Of a stretch of DNA of 64,000 nucleotides, positions 59,385 through 64,000 are shown piece by piece (position 1 is the first letter of the stretch; every line of letters begins with the position of its first letter). The notes under the pieces were generated by a model. It was not told the DNA's origin, did not search any database, and saw only the letters and a list, made by a program, of their open reading frames with translations. Source of the DNA: Eretmocerus hayati (taxonomy: Eukaryota > Arthropoda > Insecta > Hymenoptera > Aphelinidae). The stretch covers positions 86,070,282 through 86,134,281 of the forward strand of contig CM056741.1 in NCBI GenBank assembly GCA_029851415.1, in the 5' to 3' direction. The position numbers and the translations under genes were made by a program.

Positions 59385-60683
59385 TCATTTCTCACCAGCA
59401 TCGGTAGGTTTATCGTTTGGTGGCTCACTATGCAACGTATTGTGTTTTTCGCTACATTTTTGACATTTACCATATTTGCAATCCTTTGCCCTGTGCTTAC
59501 TCTTGTAGAGACAATTGAAACACAAATTAGCTCCTTTGACCTTCTTTCTGCGTTCATCTACTGATAATTGCAGGAGAGTGCTGCACTTGTATGGAGGATG
59601 TGATTCTGAGCAAATGGGACATTTGGATTGCGTAGAAGCTAAAAACGCTTGCCCCTTCGATTCGACTTGACGTTTTTTGTTCGGTTGACTGGATGGTTCA
59701 TCTTTGGCCAACTGGTCACCTCTACGTTTAGATATACGTCGAGGCGTGCGATACAAGAATTTTTTGAGTTTTTCGAAAGTTGGAAACTTGCCATCCTCTA
59801 ACTTGTCCTCCCATTTATCGAGAGTGTAACGATGTAGTTTCTCTTCGACAATAGCGACAACCATTTCAGATGTTAAATCGATATCCATTGCTTGCAATGA
59901 TTGGATGAGCTGTTGAGCTTCGTCAGCAAGGGAAGTCAATCCTTCGGCGGTTTCCCTTTCTTGCGTAGGCAAACGCAAAAGCAAGCTCATATGAGGAGAA
60001 ATCAAGATTCTACGGTCATAGTAAGCATTTATGAAATTTTCCCAAGCGTTATCATAATTCCTTTCAGTGTCGTCTAAGCCGGAGATTTTGCGTAAAGCTT
60101 CTCCTTTCAATGCTGATTGAAGGTATTGGAGTTTGTCCATTCTCCTCAAATGAGGATTGTTGTGGATCATGCGTTCGAAGCGATTTTTGAAACTCAGAAA
60201 TTTCTGAATTTTACCGTCGAAAGTTGGAATCTTAGCTTCCGGAAGTCTAATGAACGAACGGTCGGGATGAGTACCCAAGAGGGCCCGCATATCAAAGTCA
60301 TTCTGGTTGTTCGAGGAGATAGAATTGCGAGAGCCATTTGAACTAAGCCCTCTCAGACTGTCATGTGTTCCATCAGAACTCGATTGTGAACCTGCAGATT
60401 CGAAGAGATATTGAGCCTTGCCCAATACCGAGTAAAAAGAGTCACGTAAAGACCGTTTTTCCAAACTATAATCAGTGTCAGTATCGATTGAATGTATCTC
60501 GTCGTAAATGTCATCAAACTTAGATGACAGCGATCGTATTTCTTGTTTGCGAATGTGTAACTCCGGGAAAGACGCGGGGTTATTGAATGTAAATCTTTCC
60601 AAAAAGTCCCTAAAGGAATCAATTTGTTCCTCGATATCTTTCGTTTTCCGTAAGAGAACGTTCAGGCGACGATTTGACTCCAT
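59385..60683 (-). CDS. gag: BEL/Pao gag polyprotein
   Basis: 432 codons, no interruption, starting with Met 683 nt downstream of the PBS. A coiled-coil-like N-terminus (1-95), a Ser/Asn-rich linker (96-130), a DUF1759-type capsid region (about 148-300, with KIPTFDG and a Y-L-x-x-A-L-x-G-x-A block) and cysteine-rich zinc knuckles at C355/C358, C388/C391/H397/C402 and C407/C410/H414/H418. It ends in TGA in frame with pol, so this stop is either a mutation or a suppressible gag-pol boundary. Confidence 0.9.
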   Translation of the reverse strand: MESNRRLNVLLRKTKDIEEQIDSFRDFLERFTFNNPASFPELHIRKQEIRSLSSKFDDIYDEIHSIDTDTDYSLEKRSLRDSFYSVLGKAQYLFESAGSQSSSDGTHDSLRGLSSNGSRNSISSNNQNDFDMRALLGTHPDRSFIRLPEAKIPTFDGKIQKFLSFKNRFERMIHNNPHLRRMDKLQYLQSALKGEALRKISGLDDTERNYDNAWENFINAYYDRRILISPHMSLLLRLPTQERETAEGLTSLADEAQQLIQSLQAMDIDLTSEMVVAIVEEKLHRYTLDKWEDKLEDGKFPTFEKLKKFLYRTPRRISKRRGDQLAKDEPSSQPNKKRQVESKGQAFLASTQSKCPICSESHPPYKCSTLLQLSVDERRKKVKGANLCFNCLYKSKHRAKDCKYGKCQKCSEKHNTLHSEPPNDKPTDAGEK

Positions 60684-61366
60684 GTTATTTCGGTCGATGT
60701 GATATTGGACACAACTTGTTGATTCAATGATTGAACATACCTCGATAAATGACGCTATGATGTTTATAACAATGTTGATGAAGTTGATGCCGATGTCTGC
60801 AACCAGGATTGGTCGTCGTTTCTTGCAGAAGACACCGATACAGGTCGAATTCCGAGCCTACGCCGAGATTCGTGTAAAGACCGTCGAGTCACGAGGTGTG
60901 CGACCCTGCCGATTGATGATAGGTTGATCGAGTAGTATCACGTTAGAGCATCGAGACGGTACGTCTCATGCGGATATCGATTTTGTTTCGTTCGTTACCT
61001 GTCAAGGCGTTGCGACATAAATGCATCACTCATGAATGCGCCACCGTTCGATGTTCGATCACCCTTGTAAGGGTGGCCAGCGATTGTGCGTTCCTTCTGA
61101 ACGCGCCAAAGTTCGATATGCATATCCCACGTGCAGGTTACAACGTTTATGCAATCTTCTTTAGATGCGATGTAATCGTATTTGCATATCCTTGGAGAAT
61201 ATGCCCAAGTCGTTAGCGATCTTATTTGCTGTTTAAGCCGCAGACCAAACAGCAAATCCACTCACGAATCACCCGTTTTCCACGAAAACGAGATCATTCA
61301 CCCGTTCTAGTTGCACTTTGAACTCGCACTCGTGGCACACGGTTGCTTTTATCGATGCAACTTCAC
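60684..61366 (-). other. BEL/Pao 5' leader
   Basis: Untranslated leader between PBS and gag. ORFs here are short and unsupported. Confidence 0.7.
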
Positions 61367-61384
61367 ATCACGTCGGGGTCACCA
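61367..61384 (-). promoter_or_regulatory. Primer-binding site, tRNA-Trp
   Basis: In element orientation TGGTGACCCCGACGTGAT follows the 5' LTR with no gap. It is complementary to the 3' end of animal tRNA-Trp (ATCACGTCGGGGTCA plus CCA), which I recall from known tRNA-Trp sequences; 18 of 18 positions fit. Confidence 0.85.
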
Positions 61385-62011
61385 TGTAAAATGCCCGTTA
61401 TCAACGGTGCATCGTACCGGTGATTGAACCGATACGATTGATTTCGTTATATGGATCGATTATTACGAAAGCAAATTTGAGAAAAAACGAACGAATGAAT
61501 ATAACTGCTGCTGCTTTATTGAGAGGTATAAGGGTTCATGCGTTGAGCTTAGCTGCTGATTGCTAACTAAATTCATGGCGGTATATACCGTTCCTTGAGA
61601 GCGGCTTCTTCTTGGTGGTAGAGGATAGTGTACACGTATATAAGGGTGTACATGCACACTTTTAGGTATAGAATATTACGAAATTCTCACACATGCTGGA
61701 ATACATGAATGTTATAAAAAAAGACCGACAGAGCCAGCTGAATGCCATTAAATTCGAGTGCTGCAACGGAAAAGTCGCCAGATGCCGAGAGCCAGAGACG
61801 GTCGTAAACCAATCTCGACTTACCCACTAGAGACAAAGACACTGTTTCCGGCTTCACTGACGATTTTGGGATTGTGAGAGTTCGATGCGCCTGTGGCTCT
61901 CAACATGTACAAACCTGATTTAAAATGTGTCATATCGAGAAATATAAAATTTGCACATCACAAGAACTACACTTTACTCGAAATATTCAAAATGATACGT
62001 TGTACTCAACA
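61385..62011 (-). repeat. 5' LTR of BEL/Pao element
   Basis: Begins TGTTGAGTACAACG and ends TTTTACA in element orientation. It agrees with the 3' LTR except for about a dozen substitutions and one single-base indel. Confidence 0.93.
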
Positions 62012-62026
62012 ATAGGAGTATCAAAC

Positions 62027-63056
62027 GTACGTCAACCTGGCCCGCGACCAGAATGTGACAATTGTTTTGGGTAGGACTCTAATTTTTGTAATCGTTTTAG
62101 GAAATTTCAGAATTTGCCTATTTTGCTTTTTCGAGAAAATCGACTTTTGAGTCGTCAAAATAGTTCCGTCTTCCAGAGGCCTCAGCTCTTCGAATATTGA
62201 GCCTAGATCAACGTATCTGGGCTCAAATTGAAGCTCTGAATCTGCCAAAATTGTTTTCGGCGTCAAACAGACCACACAATGGGTGAAAGAGATAAATTAC
62301 ATGGTCAAAGGTTTTCGCGTGTATTGGGTATACCTATATATATGGCAAGACAGCGCGCGGAGGGGGCAACTGATCTCGAGCAGACGACAACACTGCTTTT
62401 GAGAGCTGGGATCTGCTGGGATCGCCCGGATCGACCTTTGACGGGATGACTTGGGGAATATCTGCATTGGGACCTTCTACGAGGCTAGCAGAGCAGATCT
62501 AACCACTTGCAGACGTAACGCGGGTGCTAGAAACCTATGCATGCATCGAGATTATCGCGAGACTTGTCATCCCGCGCTGGCGCCACCCGTCCGCCATCTC
62601 ACAATTCGAGGTGGCAAGCGTGGCCTAGCAGACAATGTATAAGAGATAAGAGTTGGCAGAGCGACAGTTCAATATTCCGCCACTTTACGCGTTCATCCGT
62701 TGTGTTATGGCGCTGTAGTCAGGGTTGACACCTCGAATATATATAGGTATACTGTGACCACGTGTAACTTATAATCGAAAATATCATTCTTCGTGATAAT
62801 TTTTCTAGCAATCTAATACCGAAAACAATTTTGGCGAATTCAGAGCTTCGATTTGAGCCCAGATACGTTGGTCTAGGCTCAATATTCGAAGAGCTGTGGC
62901 CTCTGGAAGACGGAACTATTTTGAGGACTCAAAAGTCGACTTTCTCGAAAAGGCAAAATAGGCAAATTCTGAAATTTTCTATACAATTAGAACAGTTAGA
63001 GTCCTACCAAAAACAATTGTCACATTTTGGTCGCGGGCCAGGTTGACGTACGTGAT
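62027..63056. mobile_element. Non-autonomous TIR element with MULE-like ends, ~1.03 kb
   Basis: GTACGTCAACCTGGCCCGCG on the left mirrors the right end (with an extra GTGAT), and arms of ~260 bp match (62027-~62275 and ~62815-63056). TATCAAAC flanks both sides (62019-62026 and 63057-63064), an 8-9-bp duplication. The terminal AACCTGGCCCGC and the internal GGGCTCAAATTGAAGCT also occur in the MULE-like element at 33675. The ORFs at 62021-62275 and 62831-63046 are mirror images and not genes. Confidence 0.8.
62276..62814. other. Loop of the 62-kb element, no gene
   Basis: Mixed sequence, partly GC-rich, without a supported ORF. Confidence 0.5.
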
Positions 63057-63064
63057 TATCAAAC

Positions 63065-64000
63065 ATCAAGAATTAGCTGTGTTCGACACGCGCGAAATTT
63101 ATAATTGCATCCAGACAACGGAATGAAATAAGATAAGTTACACTTTTTGAACTCGAATCGTCCTCTTTGATGAATCAATGATATTACATTCGTGATCGGC
63201 ATTTGGAGGACTAATTTTCATTTCGCTATTGGCGACCTCGGATTCGAGGCCATTTTTAATGAGGTATTATCGATCGGGGTTTGATTGTCAAGATGTTAAT
63301 CAAAGAAAAAATGCATTTGAATGACATCGTGGAAAAAATGCCTAGACCGATCGAACTGGGGGCCTTCCCGTATAAAAAAAGGCGTCAAGCGATCATCGAA
63401 TTTGATCAAATGTTTGAAGAGCGTGATCAAATTTGATCGAAAATGTAATGCTATCTTGGTCAAATTTGATCAAATATTTGATTTGGGATGTTGGGAATGT
63501 GCGTCGGCTGCAACTATATAGGTATACCCCAATATACTGCAGACCATATGATAGATTTTCAATCGTCGATTTGCAGATATTGTTTCATCAAACCCGTTCA
63601 CTCCTCGTGGGAATCTCTGATAGATTTTAATCTTCGATTTCTGGTCAACAAATCCCCTTCATTTGGTGAATGTTTAGTTCCAAGTTTCTGCCTTCCATTC
63701 TATGTCTGCCATGCATGCTTCCTAATCTTCTTTCGCTTGAGCAAAAGAACAATCTTGATCCCATACTTCCATAATTTCATGAAATTATGTGAGTTTATAT
63801 AAATCTAAAGAACTGTCACTGATGAGATGTTTACCATAGACATAGAAGTATAGACTGCTGGTCCCGTATACTCGCCGTTGTCATCGAGAGATAGGCCTTT
63901 GCGTGAGAGTGAGCGAGACGGCATGCTCCAAGGCGCACGCTTTCAACATGCGATTCCTATGTTGCGTCTCTCTCACTCTCATTGCGGAGCCTCGATGTCA
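63065..64000. other. No gene seen
   Basis: 63395-63485 has several copies of the palindromic word TTTGATCAAA / GATCAAATTTGATC. 63900-63980 holds a loose inverted pair (GAGAGTGAGCGAGAC and GTCTCTCTCACTCTC). Short ORFs only; the window ends in this stretch. Confidence 0.5.

Larger units (their letters stand above)
53276..62011 (-). mobile_element. BEL/Pao LTR retrotransposon, near full length, interrupted
   Basis: Two ~628-bp LTRs (53276-53903 and 61385-62011) differ at about a dozen positions. They are flanked by the 5-bp duplication ATAGG (53271-53275 and 62012-62016). On the - strand the order is 5' LTR, PBS, leader, gag, protease-RT-RNase H-integrase, PPT, 3' LTR. Pol gene order and the DUF1759-type gag place it in BEL/Pao. 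The coding part is damaged by two in-frame TGAs, altered catalytic residues and a foldback insertion near the end of pol. Confidence 0.95.

Overview
The window reads as AT-rich animal nuclear DNA, most likely from an insect: GT-AG introns of about 60 nt, a BEL/Pao LTR retrotransposon primed by tRNA-Trp, hAT, MULE-like, mariner-like and TTAA-type elements, and a multicopy arthropod transposon protein. There is no operon structure and no complete, clearly functional host gene. It looks like a transposon- and satellite-rich heterochromatic or intergenic block. I cannot name the species.

Layout. 1-5449: a giant foldback element built from about 26 copies of a ~183-bp unit that switch orientation near 1640. 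5450-14580: non-coding DNA with tandem duplications (265 bp, 196 bp, and a locally reshuffled block at 9.2-14.4 kb) and a possible small spliced transcript at 7.1-8.2 kb. 14584-22433: exon-like pieces on the + strand, the later ones resembling the tandem OB folds (DBD-A/DBD-B) of replication protein A 70 kDa; one ~60-nt intron has been filled by a 3.6-kb DNA transposon (18456-22083) that itself carries a nested hAT MITE with a perfect 8-bp target duplication. 23467-23895 is an intact ORF of unknown function. 24.8-32.2 kb: two long-TIR elements of one family, a 60-bp minisatellite, MITEs, a possible first exon and a LINE reverse-transcriptase fragment. 33675-36463: a MULE-like element with a perfect 9-bp TSD and an exon-like GC-rich fragment in each TIR. 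36.9-40.8 kb: two satellites, one a 164-bp higher-order repeat made of ~54-bp hairpin-forming subunits. 42929-48654: a 5.7-kb hAT element with ~1.3-kb TIRs and a transposase broken by one stop. 50.3-53.2 kb: three non-autonomous elements. 53276-62011: a nearly full-length BEL/Pao element on the - strand (LTRs, PBS, gag, pol) whose pol is interrupted by a 1.57-kb foldback element. 62027-63056: a second element with MULE-like ends.

How the parts interact: insertions are nested and can be ordered (hAT MITE into the 18.5-kb transposon, which sits in an RPA-like intron; foldback element into BEL pol; BEL next to the 62-kb element). The most unusual shared property is that two unrelated foldback/hAT elements each carry, in both TIR arms, a tRNA-like unit with Pol III A and B boxes followed by an oligo-T terminator. 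Also notable: the five single-codon interruptions I found in three different transposon proteins are all TGA.
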